A stretch of DNA of 64,000 nucleotides from assembly GCF_003597675.1 (NCBI RefSeq), contig NZ_CP030830.1:1-64000 (forward strand). The letters are read 5' to 3'. Within the stretch, counting starts at the first letter, position 1. Every line of letters begins with the position of its first letter. The notes beneath the pieces were generated by a model. The model worked only from the letters and a program-made list of their open reading frames with translations. It had not been told where the DNA came from and made no database searches. The translations under genes were made by a program, and so were the position numbers. This stretch comes from Neorhizobium sp. NCHU2750 (GTDB lineage Bacteria > Pseudomonadota > Alphaproteobacteria > Rhizobiales > Rhizobiaceae). Below, one piece after another: positions 26,691 through 35,898 of this stretch.

Positions 26691-27428
26691 TTGTTCACAG
26701 CATTTGAAAACCTGTTCCAAGTGCCATGGAACGACTATCTGGGAAACATTGGCGAGGGTCTGTTACGGACCCTCGGCTACACAATAGGAAGTTTTATCGG
26801 AGCCACAGCGTTGGGGCTGGCTATTGCGCTTATGCGGCTCAACCGGTCGAAGCTGATCCGCTTCATTGCGGCGTTCTATACCGAAATTTTCAAGAACATT
26901 CCGCTCTTGGCGATCATCTTCCTGACCTATTTCGGTCTCCCGTCGGTCGGAGTTAAGCTGCAGGTCTTTGAAGCTGGTGTGCTCAGCCTTGTCCTGTTTT
27001 ACGCTGCCTATCTCTCCGAGATATTCCGTGCGGCGATCTCCGGCGTTCATCGCGGCCAACAGGAGGCATCGGAGGCGCTTGGCCTCAGCAGGGGAAAGAC
27101 ATTCTCCCATGTCGTTCTTCCGCAAGCGGTCCGCCTCGCACTTCCCGGAACGAATACGATGTTCGTGGACCTGATCAAATCGACATCGTTGCTCGTAACG
27201 ATATCGGCTGCTGAGCTGATGACAAATGCACAGCTGATCGCATCCGAGACATTCCGGTCACTTGAGGTCTACCTCGTGATCTCTGCAGTGTATTTTGCCA
27301 TCTGTTATCCTGTTTCTCAGTCATTGCTGTTCCTGGAGCGCAAAATTCACGCGGGGATCCCGCTTTCAATCGGCAGGAGGCGCCGCCTCACACTCGCCAA
27401 GACACTTCTGGCCGAGGGGAGAAGCTGA
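26691..27428 (+). CDS. ABC transporter permease, polar amino-acid type
   Basis: HisM/GlnP-type inner-membrane permease of about 245 residues with five or so TM segments. The EAA loop reads GVHRGQQEASEALGLSRGKTFSHVVLPQAVRLALP. TTG 26691 has AAGGAG 8 bases upstream; GTG 26685 is also possible but too close to it. Only one permease gene is present, so it likely forms a homodimer. Four bases separate its stop from the ATPase start region. Confidence 0.9.
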   Translation: MFTAFENLFQVPWNDYLGNIGEGLLRTLGYTIGSFIGATALGLAIALMRLNRSKLIRFIAAFYTEIFKNIPLLAIIFLTYFGLPSVGVKLQVFEAGVLSLVLFYAAYLSEIFRAAISGVHRGQQEASEALGLSRGKTFSHVVLPQAVRLALPGTNTMFVDLIKSTSLLVTISAAELMTNAQLIASETFRSLEVYLVISAVYFAICYPVSQSLLFLERKIHAGIPLSIGRRRRLTLAKTLLAEGRS

Positions 27429-27431
27429 GCC

Positions 27432-28232
27432 ATGGCATCGATGAAACTTGAAGTCGTGAAAGACGCTGGAATCGCTGTCGATCGGCCTGAAATAAAGATC
27501 TCGGGCCTGCGCAAGTCCTTCGATGGGCGGCTGGTGCTGGATCGCGTTGATCTCGATGTGCCGAAGGGCAAAATTGTTACCATCATCGGCCAGAGCGGTG
27601 GCGGCAAGACTACGCTGATGCGGTGCGTGAACCTTCTTGAGCAACCGGATCACGGCTCAATCACGATTGGCGACGAGACCATATTTTCGGGCGACAAAGT
27701 CGTTTGTCGAGATCTAGCCAAGCTGCGCCAGAAGGTTGGCATGGTGTTTCAGCGCTTCAACCTATTCCCACACCTTACAGCAGTCGAAAATATTGTACTG
27801 GCGCAAATGCATGCCGCTGGAATTTCAGAAGCTGAGGCGGTCAAGACGGCCGTGAAACTCTTGACCCGTGTTGGGCTGGCAAAACGGGCAATGGCCTATC
27901 CTGACCAGATGTCTGGCGGTGAGCAACAGCGTGTCGCTATCGCGCGAGCGCTCGCATTGGGTCCATCAGTGCTTCTCTTCGATGAACCAACGTCGGCTCT
28001 GGATCCTGAATCGACTGGTGAGGTGTTGCGTGTCATGCGGGAACTGGCCGCCGACGGCATGACGATGATTATCGTCACACATGAATTGCCGTTCGCGAAG
28101 GATGTTTCCGACTGGGTTGTCTTCATTGACGGTGGACGGATCATCGAGCAAGGCACTGCAATCGACGTTTTGGAGCGCCCGAAGGAACCGCGTACCGCAG
28201 CGTATGTTGCTCGCTATGCAAACCCAGGCTGA
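27432..28232 (+). CDS. ABC transporter ATPase, polar amino-acid type
   Basis: 266-residue HisP/GlnQ-like ATPase. Walker A is GQSGGGKTT, the Q-loop VGMVFQRFNLFPHLT, the signature MSGGEQQRVAIARAL, Walker B VLLFDEPTSALDPE and the H-loop IVTHELPFA. An N-terminal extension of about 20 residues precedes the domain. It completes the three-gene importer encoded from 25743. Confidence 0.94.
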   Translation: MASMKLEVVKDAGIAVDRPEIKISGLRKSFDGRLVLDRVDLDVPKGKIVTIIGQSGGGKTTLMRCVNLLEQPDHGSITIGDETIFSGDKVVCRDLAKLRQKVGMVFQRFNLFPHLTAVENIVLAQMHAAGISEAEAVKTAVKLLTRVGLAKRAMAYPDQMSGGEQQRVAIARALALGPSVLLFDEPTSALDPESTGEVLRVMRELAADGMTMIIVTHELPFAKDVSDWVVFIDGGRIIEQGTAIDVLERPKEPRTAAYVARYANPG

Positions 28233-28336
28233 GAGTTATCAAGTTAGCCCACAGCGTAACATGCCGACGAGATGTAGTGCCAGGCTTTCCTGGACACGAT
28301 CTTCCGGCTTGCCTCCATCAGAACAACTGAAGTCTC

Positions 28337-29533
28337 ATGCAAAAATTGAATACGGATATTGCTGTCATTGGCGGCGGTGTAATTGGGTTGGCTATAGCGC
28401 TGCAGTTGCAGACGGAAGGCCGTGAAGTTGCCCTCATCGAGCCGAATGAGCCTGGATCCGGAGCATCTTACGGTAATGCTGGAACGGTTGCAGACTATGC
28501 CGTTCTTCCGGTCGGGACGCCATCAGTCTTAAGAAACATAGCATCGCTGCTTCTCAACGCCGACAGTCCTCTTTCTATCCGCAAGGCGGCCCTGCCAACC
28601 CTGTTTCCATGGCTGATGCGGTTTGCCTACGAATCCTTGCCGCACCGGTTCCATGACAACACGCGAAAACTCTCGGAACTGCTTTCCGACACTTCATCGG
28701 AATGGCTAGACCTTGCGGCACAAATCGATGCATCCGCCTTGTTGAGCGCCAAAGGCTGCCTTTACCTCTATCAGACGGAGCAGGCATTCAAGGCGGCGCA
28801 ATCCGATATTGCTCTGCGCCGTAGTGTGGGCATCGATCAAGAGCTGATGTCACCGGATGAGGTCAGCCGGATGGAGCCAAACCTGCCGCGGATCGACGGC
28901 GGGGGACTGTTCTTTCCGAAAGCCATCAACTTTACCGATCCGGGAATGGTGATGAAGCGGCTGGAACAGGCAGCGCTTGCTGCAGGGGTGCTCTTCGTAA
29001 AGGACACAGCCTCAAAGATCGTGCGCGAAAGTGGTAGCGTGCGGGTGACGGGCAATACCACGGTCGTTGCGGCCAGGACGGTCGTCATCGCAGCAGGGGC
29101 GCATTCAGGGCGGCTTGCAGCCCAGACCGGCGACCGGGTCCAACTCGATACCGAGCGCGGCTATCACCTCGAATTCGACATGGATGAAATGCCGGTCAAA
29201 CGCCCCGTCTGCCCGACGCATCACGGTTTCTATTTTTGCCCCATGGCGGGGCGTCTACGTGTTGCCGGCACGGTCGAGCTTGGGGGGCTGACGGCTCCGG
29301 AAAACCAGAGACGGCTGGATGTTCTTCTCTCAAACGCACGGCGCGTGTTCCCCGATCTCGGCGCTCCGAGCCGGAGTTGGATGGGCTTTCGCCCGTCCAT
29401 GCCGGATTCTGTACCGGTCATCCGCCCGTCCAAGGGCGGCAAGGACGTTATCCTTGCCTTCGGTCATGGCCATATCGGACTGACGCTTGCGCCGCGCACG
29501 GCCCGCATGGTGAGCGGTATGATCGCCGCATAG
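28337..29533 (+). CDS. FAD-dependent amino-acid/amine oxidoreductase (DadA-like)
   Basis: 398-residue DAO-family flavoenzyme. The Rossmann FAD motif is DIAVIGGGVIGLAIALQL with the acidic ribose contact at ALIEPNEPGSGASYGNAG. A second FAD-binding stretch lies at TVVIAAGAHSGRLA, and the C-terminal FAD/substrate region is GFRPSMPDSVPVI and AFGHGHIGLTLAPRTARM. Similar enzymes oxidise D-amino acids or related amines at the membrane and pass electrons to quinone. The exact substrate is not evident. It lies between importer and EutBC genes, in the same direction, so probably belongs to the same catabolic unit. Confidence 0.85.
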   Translation: MQKLNTDIAVIGGGVIGLAIALQLQTEGREVALIEPNEPGSGASYGNAGTVADYAVLPVGTPSVLRNIASLLLNADSPLSIRKAALPTLFPWLMRFAYESLPHRFHDNTRKLSELLSDTSSEWLDLAAQIDASALLSAKGCLYLYQTEQAFKAAQSDIALRRSVGIDQELMSPDEVSRMEPNLPRIDGGGLFFPKAINFTDPGMVMKRLEQAALAAGVLFVKDTASKIVRESGSVRVTGNTTVVAARTVVIAAGAHSGRLAAQTGDRVQLDTERGYHLEFDMDEMPVKRPVCPTHHGFYFCPMAGRLRVAGTVELGGLTAPENQRRLDVLLSNARRVFPDLGAPSRSWMGFRPSMPDSVPVIRPSKGGKDVILAFGHGHIGLTLAPRTARMVSGMIAA

Positions 29534-29550
29534 ATGCACGGGGAGCAATC

Positions 29551-30939
29551 GTGACCTACCGAACGACACTGGCGAACAAGATGTGGGTATTCGAGGACCT
29601 GAAGACGTTGATGGCAAAAGCCACTCCGCCGAGGTCCGGAGACGTCCTCGCGGGTATCGCCGCCGGAAGCAGCGAGGAAATGGTTGCGGCCCGTATTTGC
29701 CTGGCCGACGTTCCACTGAAGACCTTTATTGCTGATCTTCTCATTCCCTATGAACAGGATGAGGTTACCAGACTGATCGTCGACACGCATGATGCGGTCG
29801 CCTTCGCGCCGGTTTCGCACCTTTGCGTCGGTGAATTCCGGGACTGGCTTCTTTCGGATCATGCGACGGGCGATCGGCTGGCACGCCTTGCGCCCGGGCT
29901 GACGCCGGAAATGGTCGCAGCCGTCTCGAAGCTGATGCGTAACCAGGATTTGCTCAAGGTCTCCGCAAAAATACAGGTGACCACGCGGTTTCGCAACACG
30001 ATCGGGCTTGCCGGTACGATGGCGACCCGCCTACAGCCCAACCATCCGACCGACGATCCGCGCGGGATTCTCGCCTCGACCATCGAAGGCCTGACCTATG
30101 GATGCGGCGATGCGGTCATCGGTATCAATCCGGCATCGGATTCGCCGGCAGCGGTCGCACAAATCATTCACCTTCTGGATGAGTTGATCACGCGCTACGA
30201 GATCCCGACGCAATCCTGTGTGCTGACGCATGCGACCACGTCGATCAAGCTGATCGAAAACAATGTTCCGGTCGATCTGGTGTTTCAGTCGGTCGCCGGC
30301 ACGCAAGCCGCCAATGCCAGTTTCGGCATTTCGCTTGCAACACTCCACGAGGCCTATGAGGCCGGCCTTTCTGCAAAACGGGGGACGGTCGGCCAGAACG
30401 TGATGTATTTCGAAACCGGACAAGGTTCCTGCCTTTCAGCTGATGCACATCACGGCGTCGATCAGCAGACATGCGAGGCGCGCGCCTATGCGACATGCCG
30501 CCCTTTCGCGCCGCTTCTGGTCAACACGGTGGTCGGCTTCATCGGTCCCGAATACCTTTATGACGGAAAGCAGATCATCCGGGCCGGCCTTGAAGACCAT
30601 TTCTGCGGCAAGCTGCTGGGCCTGCCGATGGGTTGCGACATCTGCTACACCAATCACGCTGAAGCGGATCAGGATGACATGGATGTGCTTTTGACGCTTC
30701 TGACATCGGCCGGGGTGAATTTCATCATTACCGTGCCCGGCGCCGACGACATCATGCTGAATTATCAGTCGACCTCTTTCCACGACCAGCTTTATGTCCG
30801 CGATCTTCTGGGTGCACGCAGATCCCCGGAATTCGCGGAATGGTTGCTCAAAATGGACATTGCATCGGCTGACGGCAGGCTCAGACCATTGCAAAAAAAT
30901 CACCCGCTGAACGTCGGCGCAATGAGGCTATCGGCATGA
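29551..30939 (+). CDS. eutB: Ethanolamine ammonia-lyase large subunit
   Basis: Adenosylcobalamin-dependent lyase subunit converting ethanolamine to acetaldehyde and ammonia. GTG 29551 has GGGGAG with a 5-base spacer and gives 462 residues, the usual size. Characteristic segments are VAFAPVSHLCVGEFRDWLL, TTRFRNTIGLAGTMATRLQPNHPTD, ASTIEGLTYGCGDAVIGINPASD, FGISLATLHEAYEAG, YFETGQGSCLSADAHHGVDQQT and LPMGCDICYTNHAEADQDD. The stop overlaps eutC by 4 bases. No microcompartment, EutA reactivase or aldehyde dehydrogenase gene is visible in the window, so product handling must be encoded elsewhere. Confidence 0.96.
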   Translation: MTYRTTLANKMWVFEDLKTLMAKATPPRSGDVLAGIAAGSSEEMVAARICLADVPLKTFIADLLIPYEQDEVTRLIVDTHDAVAFAPVSHLCVGEFRDWLLSDHATGDRLARLAPGLTPEMVAAVSKLMRNQDLLKVSAKIQVTTRFRNTIGLAGTMATRLQPNHPTDDPRGILASTIEGLTYGCGDAVIGINPASDSPAAVAQIIHLLDELITRYEIPTQSCVLTHATTSIKLIENNVPVDLVFQSVAGTQAANASFGISLATLHEAYEAGLSAKRGTVGQNVMYFETGQGSCLSADAHHGVDQQTCEARAYATCRPFAPLLVNTVVGFIGPEYLYDGKQIIRAGLEDHFCGKLLGLPMGCDICYTNHAEADQDDMDVLLTLLTSAGVNFIITVPGADDIMLNYQSTSFHDQLYVRDLLGARRSPEFAEWLLKMDIASADGRLRPLQKNHPLNVGAMRLSA

Positions 30940-31766
30940 GCGCAGATGCGATTGGAGTGCAATCCGCTTCGGCGGTCGATTTTGTAACGCGCGATACGGT
31001 GCCAATCCCGGCCGATGCGACCGCGGCCCGCCTGGGGCTCGGAAGGGTAGGGGGCAGCCTGCCGACACGGGCAGTGCTCGACTTTGCCCTGGATCATGCG
31101 CGCGCGCGCGATGCGGTGCATGCTCCGTTGGATTTCGACAGTGTTCGGCAGGCCTGCGTCGGGCTGGAGCTTGAGCAAATGGTTGTCGAGAGCGCTTGCG
31201 GCGACCGGCAAATCTATCTTCGCAGACCGGATCTCGGGCGGCGTCTTTCTGGAGCGTCGCGCATGACTCTGTCTAAACTGGAAGCCGATGACAGTGATGT
31301 TGTCATCGTGGTCGCCGACGGCCTCTCGTCAAAAGCAGTTCAGCAAGGCGCCTCCGCCTTGCTCGCGCCGCTGGTGGCACGTTTGCGATCGATGCGCCTG
31401 TCGCTGGGGCCACTTGTGTTCGCCAGACAGGCGCGTGTCGCCATTGCAGACGAAATCGGCACGCTCTGCAAAGCGCGGCTATCGATCATTCTTGTCGGAG
31501 AAAGACCTGGACTTTCGGCGGCCGATAGCCTTGGCGCGTATATCACCTTGGGGCCGAGATCAGATCGGACGGACGCCAATCGCAACTGCGTATCGAACAT
31601 AAGGGATGGGGGGCTCAGCTACGAGGCCGCCGCATTTAAACTTGCCTGGCTTGTTGGGCAGGCATTTCGATCCGGAGCAAGCGGCGTGCAACTGAAAGAC
31701 GACAGCGACAGTGCTTTTATGAGTATTGGACAGCCCATCAAGACCCAGAGTGCGCCCGTCGAATAG
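30936..31766 (+). CDS. eutC: Ethanolamine ammonia-lyase small subunit
   Basis: 276-residue small subunit that helps bind the cobalamin cofactor. Recognisable stretches are TAARLGLGRVGGSLPTRAVLDFALDHARARDAVHAPLDF, YLRRPDLGRRL, VVIVVADGLSSKAVQQ, LVGERPGLSAADSLGAYITLGP and RNCVSNIRDGGLSYEAAAFKL. A 4-base overlap couples it to eutB. It ends the ethanolamine block; integrase copy 3 begins about 170 bases beyond, on the other strand. Confidence 0.95.
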   Translation: MSADAIGVQSASAVDFVTRDTVPIPADATAARLGLGRVGGSLPTRAVLDFALDHARARDAVHAPLDFDSVRQACVGLELEQMVVESACGDRQIYLRRPDLGRRLSGASRMTLSKLEADDSDVVIVVADGLSSKAVQQGASALLAPLVARLRSMRLSLGPLVFARQARVAIADEIGTLCKARLSIILVGERPGLSAADSLGAYITLGPRSDRTDANRNCVSNIRDGGLSYEAAAFKLAWLVGQAFRSGASGVQLKDDSDSAFMSIGQPIKTQSAPVE

Positions 31767-31935
31767 TTTAAAACATCTATGCGGCAATCGAGCGCCTGGG
31801 ATTGGTGCGCTGCATTGGCGGAGGCTGGAAATCCTAACGTGCAAAGCAGGGCAGGCAACAATCGGGATGATTTCCTGCCAGTCTCGCTTTGTCGCCAAAC
31901 AGTCAATAATGCGACGTTCTACGAATTTAGCGACG

Positions 31936-33084
31936 TTATAAGAGCCTTGCCGCCCGTCCGCTGCGTCTCGTCGCGCTGTTATAGTAGCTCGACGCCTGTT
32001 GCACCGAGCGATGCCGTGACTGCTCCATCGCCTCGGGCAGCGGAATACCACGATTGGCGGCCTCGGTCAGATACCCCGACCGCAGCCCGTGCGCCGAAAA
32101 CTCTCCCGGCTCCAACCCCGCCAGCGCCGCCCGCTGCTTGACGATATCATTGACCGATTTCGGATCGAGCGTCCGCTTCGACACGTTGCCCCAGCGATCG
32201 ACCTTTCGGAACACGGAGCCTTTGTCGATCCGTGCTGCCTCAATCCAGGCATTCAGCGCCTCAACCGGCCGGCCAATGAGATAGACGACCTCGTCGTGAT
32301 CGGCACCGGATGTTTTCGTCCGTCCGAGATGAATGGCAAGAGAGGGGAGGGGAGGGCGGTCCGCGACGACGATCGGCGGCTCGGTGGTCAGCTGCTCCCG
32401 ACGCAATCCGGCGATCTCGCTGCGCCGCCGGCCGCCGGAGGCAAACGCCACCATCAGGATCGCCCGGTCGCGGAGATCGCGCAGGCTGCCGCTCGCACAG
32501 GTCGCCAGCATTTTGGCCAGCACATCACCGGTGACCGCCTTGGCGCTCTTGCGTTTACGCGGCCGGGGCGTTGCCCGCACGGCAAGGCGGATTGCCGACT
32601 TGAGGGCAGGGGAGGTGAAGGCTCCGCTTAGGCCACGCCATTTCGTCAGGGTCGACCAGCTTGCCAGCCGCCGGCGAACCGTGTCCGGCGCATGCGGCCC
32701 GGCCACTTTGAGAAAACCCTGGCCGCGGAGGTTTTGCTCCACCTCTATCGGCATCCCATGCTCCGGATCGGTCTCCCGTTTTTGCGGGTCCCAGAGATGG
32801 TGCGCGACAAACTTTAGCAGCAGCGCTTCGGGCGCCGGCCACGGCAGAGAGCGTCCGGTCGCCGCCAAGGACCACGCCTGCAGATACGCCAGATCGGAGG
32901 TGAGGGCGCGAAGGGTGTTTTCGCCCATGCCCTCGTTGACCAGATGGCGCAGGGTTTCGACATCCTGATCTGTGAGCAGCTCGGCGAGCTCGTCGCGGCG
33001 CTCCATCGGTAGGACGGCAGCGATCGTGTCGAGTTCATAGGCTCGACGATCCACCACGTCGGTGGCTGTTCGCTTAGTCGCCAT
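31936..33084 (-). CDS. Tyrosine-type site-specific integrase, copy 3 (intact)
   Basis: 382-residue close relative of copy 2. ATG 33084 (MATKRTATDVVDRRAYEL) overlaps the VapC stop by 11 bases; the frame continues open further upstream but would be antisense to VapC. Catalytic boxes are complete: GGRRRSEIAGLR, AHGLRSG and RHRSVQQASSYY. Differences from copy 2 cluster in the extreme N-terminus and around the IEAARIDKGSVF segment, which copy 1 also shares at the DNA level. Instead of a Phd-like gene, a vapBC pair lies upstream, so the integrase has been combined with different toxin-antitoxin genes. Confidence 0.93.
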   Translation of the reverse strand: MATKRTATDVVDRRAYELDTIAAVLPMERRDELAELLTDQDVETLRHLVNEGMGENTLRALTSDLAYLQAWSLAATGRSLPWPAPEALLLKFVAHHLWDPQKRETDPEHGMPIEVEQNLRGQGFLKVAGPHAPDTVRRRLASWSTLTKWRGLSGAFTSPALKSAIRLAVRATPRPRKRKSAKAVTGDVLAKMLATCASGSLRDLRDRAILMVAFASGGRRRSEIAGLRREQLTTEPPIVVADRPPLPSLAIHLGRTKTSGADHDEVVYLIGRPVEALNAWIEAARIDKGSVFRKVDRWGNVSKRTLDPKSVNDIVKQRAALAGLEPGEFSAHGLRSGYLTEAANRGIPLPEAMEQSRHRSVQQASSYYNSATRRSGRAARLL

Positions 33085-33487
33085 GGGCGAATGGTCCAAG
33101 AACGGTAACACCCTCTTTACGCGCGGCAGCGGCCAGTTTGCGGTCGAGCGTTGCGAGCGGCGCGCTGCGATTGAGGGCAAGCGCCAGATAGGCCGCGTCG
33201 TACGCACTGAGCCCATGATTAGCCGCCAGCAGCAGAACATAACTATCGCCGCCAATGCCGGCATCGTCGAGCGGCAGCCGGCGCACCCGCTCCATGTTAA
33301 CAAGGGCGGCACCGGCCGCAATCCGGCCGCGGCGCTCGGACATCGCCAGAATGTTGCGGATCTCGAAGAAGAACAACGAGGGCACAGGGCAAGGGGCGTC
33401 GATCGTGGCAATCACGGCCTCAGCCGCATCCGAAAACTCTTCCGGCAGCAGCCAGGCGGCCGCCATCGAGGCATCGATGACAAACAT
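33074..33487 (-). CDS. vapC: VapC-type PIN-domain toxin ribonuclease
   Basis: 137-residue PIN nuclease. Acidic metal ligands are in place: D5 (MFVIDAS), glutamate in SLFFFEIRN, aspartate in LSAYDAAYLALAL and aspartate in LATLDRKL. VapC toxins cut tRNA or rRNA. The start overlaps the antitoxin stop (TAATG) and the end overlaps the integrase start by 11 bases, making a vapB-vapC-integrase unit. Confidence 0.9.
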   Translation of the reverse strand: MFVIDASMAAAWLLPEEFSDAAEAVIATIDAPCPVPSLFFFEIRNILAMSERRGRIAAGAALVNMERVRRLPLDDAGIGGDSYVLLLAANHGLSAYDAAYLALALNRSAPLATLDRKLAAAARKEGVTVLGPFAHGD

Positions 33488-33726
33488 TAGCGGCGGCCTT
33501 CGTCGCGCCAGGAGAGGATTTCCTCATGGGTGGACACGGTGGCCTTGAGCCGGGCGGCGCGGACTTCGGCGAGCAGCAGCTGCAGGTCGTTTTCCTTGGC
33601 GATACGGGTCACATGAGCGATCGGATCGTTGCCGCGGGCGATGACAAAATCCTCGCCGGCCTCGACGCGGGCCAGCAGGTCGGACAGATGCGTTTTCGCT
33701 TCGGAAATTTTCACGGTTTTCGTCAT
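33487..33726 (-). CDS. Phd/YefM-type antitoxin partner of VapC
   Basis: 79-residue antitoxin. ATG 33726 gives MTKTVKISEAKTHLSDLLARVEAGEDFVIARGNDPIAH, the standard Phd/YefM DNA-binding core; an upstream GTG/TTG extension is unlikely. The C-terminal part (LKATVSTHEEILSWRDEGRR) is the toxin-binding tail, and the DEGRR ending is common in antitoxins paired with VapC. Start is 190 bases from the divergent DUF1612 gene. Confidence 0.88.
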   Translation of the reverse strand: MTKTVKISEAKTHLSDLLARVEAGEDFVIARGNDPIAHVTRIAKENDLQLLLAEVRAARLKATVSTHEEILSWRDEGRR

Positions 33727-33824
33727 CGGCGCGGGTCTCGGCGTATGCTTTGGCACGAGATTAGGCGGCCCAACGAAGTTGGTCAAGCGGTTGGTCTGAT
33801 CACTTCCGATAAGGAGTACTTATC

Positions 33825-33846
33825 GATGGTTAGAACGCCAACCATC
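33825..33846. promoter_or_regulatory. Inverted repeat between vapBC and the DUF1612 gene
   Basis: GATGGTT (33825-33831) and AACCATC (33840-33846) with an 8-base centre lie in the divergent intergenic region. Position suggests an operator for the antitoxin or for the HTH protein. Confidence 0.45.
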
Positions 33847-33915
33847 AATCATACCATGTGAGGAACCATAATATTCATATAGAGTTCCTTTAAAAGATCG
33901 TTTACCATAAAATCA

Positions 33916-35064
33916 ATGGCTTACGATCTCGCGAAAATCAGCATATCAAACTTGATGGGTACTGCTTTTGACGCGGCCGTCGCCCTGACCCGTCTCGACG
34001 AGCGCATTGCCCGCTCGCTCATCGGATCCGGCTTTCTCAAGCGTATGCACTTTGCTGACGCTTGTGCCTCCCTCTGGATCGACGGCGAATTGGTGCATCT
34101 CGAAGACCTCGTTCTTCACGACGCGTTTCGCGATACCCGCACCCCAACCCACGAACTCACCATTGCCCGCGACGTCCTTCGCACCCGCCGACGGATTTCG
34201 GCGCAGTCACCCGACTGGGCTCTATCCGCCGACGGTATCCGAACCCTGCGACAGTCGTCTGACACCGGTGGAGGTGGCGTCGAAACTGCTGGGCCGGCCG
34301 GCGTTACCAGGCTCACAGTCCAGGTGGATGTCGAAGGGGAGTGGCATGATCGTGATGACGCCGAAGATCTGCCCGGCGTCGACTATGCCGCCATCGATGC
34401 GACGCTGGCCCGATCGTCAGCCGCGATCGAAAACGCAACGCGTCCCGGCCATGCCGTCGGCCGTGCGACGGCCAGTCGTTCCGAAAAGGACCCGATGATC
34501 TATGATCTCGACTGGGACGAAAATGCCCGGCTCGACGAATGGCGCGGCGTGCTGCGGCAGGCGCAAGACTTGCCAGCGGTGCTCCAGGCGATCATCGCCC
34601 TCGATGCCTGGAACGAGCTTTCCGTGCTTAAGCATGCCCCATGGCTCGGCAGACTGTTGGCCGCTTCGATCCTGCGGGAAGCTGGCATCACCACCGGCGC
34701 CCATCTCGCCGCCATCAATCTCGGCCTCAAAACCATTCCGGTTGATCGGCGCCGGCATCGCGACCGTGAAACGCGGCTGCTCGCCATCGCCCACGGGCTT
34801 TTGGCGGCCGCCGAGATCGGCATGAAAGAGCATGACCGGCTGGTGCTGGCCCGCACTCTGTTCGAGCGGAAGCTTGAGGGGCGGCGAACGTCTTCAAAAC
34901 TGCCGGAACTGGTCGAACTGGTGATGGCGCGTCCGCTTGTGTCAGCCGGGATGGTGGCGAAAACGCTCGAGGTCACGCCGCAGGCGGCGCGGCGGATCGT
35001 TTTGGAACTCGGCCTCAGGGAGATGACGGGGAGGGGGAGGTTTCGGGCCTGGGGGGTGATGTAA
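33916..35064 (+). CDS. DUF1612/HTH_13-type rhizobial plasmid protein
   Basis: 382 residues, resembling the DUF1612 plus C-terminal HTH proteins common on rhizobial plasmids; no function is established. The N-terminal part reads [45 protein letters not shown]. The C-terminus holds a winged-HTH-like segment: [42 protein letters not shown]. It is divergent from vapBC with a shared control region, so it may regulate neighbouring toxin-antitoxin or integrase genes. First gene of the defence-like island. Confidence 0.75.
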   Translation: MAYDLAKISISNLMGTAFDAAVALTRLDERIARSLIGSGFLKRMHFADACASLWIDGELVHLEDLVLHDAFRDTRTPTHELTIARDVLRTRRRISAQSPDWALSADGIRTLRQSSDTGGGGVETAGPAGVTRLTVQVDVEGEWHDRDDAEDLPGVDYAAIDATLARSSAAIENATRPGHAVGRATASRSEKDPMIYDLDWDENARLDEWRGVLRQAQDLPAVLQAIIALDAWNELSVLKHAPWLGRLLAASILREAGITTGAHLAAINLGLKTIPVDRRRHRDRETRLLAIAHGLLAAAEIGMKEHDRLVLARTLFERKLEGRRTSSKLPELVELVMARPLVSAGMVAKTLEVTPQAARRIVLELGLREMTGRGRFRAWGVM

Positions 35065-35148
35065 ACTATCAGTTTCGAGGCAAAAAATACCAATTGAGCC
35101 AAGAGATCCGCGCAACTAAGTTGGTTTGGATGCTTCGGGGAGCCTGCT

Positions 35149-35898
35149 ATGAGTAACGCACAACGGATTGATGCCCAAGGGGCCGTCAAGTATGACGAGG
35201 CGGACCTGAAAGCTATTGTGCTCACCAAGCTCCTGTCTGAGAAGGTTGCCGATAGGAAGTCATTCATTTCCAATGAATTCAAGTTGGGACCTGAACGAAG
35301 GGCCGACATTGCTCTTTTCAATGGAACTGATTTTATCGGTGTCGAAGTGAAAAGTGATTTCGACAACCTTAAGCGACTGGAAGGGCAGCATTCGGCTTAC
35401 TCGAAGGTATTCGACCGGATAATTGTCGTTGTAGCTGAGCGACATCTCTCACGAATAGTTCATGGCCATTGCGAGAGAGCAGATCTCTGGTCCGTTTCTC
35501 CTTTTGGCCAGGTGCGGCTTATTCGCGAGGCTCAAGAAGCACCAATTGCTTCCAAGACTGCGTTGGCCGACCTTCTGCAGAAGTCAGATCTTGCAAAGCT
35601 GGTCGGCGTGGAGAGAGGATCGAGAATTACTCGTGCCGCGCTGTATTCTAAGCTTGAAGAAATTGACGTGGAGGCAGTCCGCGCGGCCGTTGTTCAATCA
35701 TTCAACGGGCGTTTTGAGATATCAAGTCGACGATTTTTCAAGAATGTTACAGGCGTCGAGGTAATGCCTAGACATCTCACTCGATTGAGCCGATTTGAAC
35801 AGCAGCGAAAAAACATTCGAATTCATAAGCGTCAGAACGAGCAATTTTGGAAAGAATGGGCCAAAGTCGCTGACGAAGTATTTGCGGTTTCTGATTAA
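35149..35898 (+). CDS. sce7726-family protein, putative PD-(D/E)XK nuclease
   Basis: 249 residues. The first 110 look like a restriction-type nuclease fold: FISNEFKLGPERRADIALF, then FIGVEVKSDFDNLKRL, giving the D...EVK active-site pattern (D57, E69, K71 by my count). IIVVVAERHL follows as the next strand. This matches what I recall of the sce7726 family, known as a neighbour of sce7725/beta-family proteins. The C-terminal half is basic. The stop overlaps the convergent beta-family stop by 4 bases (35895-35898). No experimental role is known to me; nuclease activity is inference. Confidence 0.7.
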   Translation: MSNAQRIDAQGAVKYDEADLKAIVLTKLLSEKVADRKSFISNEFKLGPERRADIALFNGTDFIGVEVKSDFDNLKRLEGQHSAYSKVFDRIIVVVAERHLSRIVHGHCERADLWSVSPFGQVRLIREAQEAPIASKTALADLLQKSDLAKLVGVERGSRITRAALYSKLEEIDVEAVRAAVVQSFNGRFEISSRRFFKNVTGVEVMPRHLTRLSRFEQQRKNIRIHKRQNEQFWKEWAKVADEVFAVSD

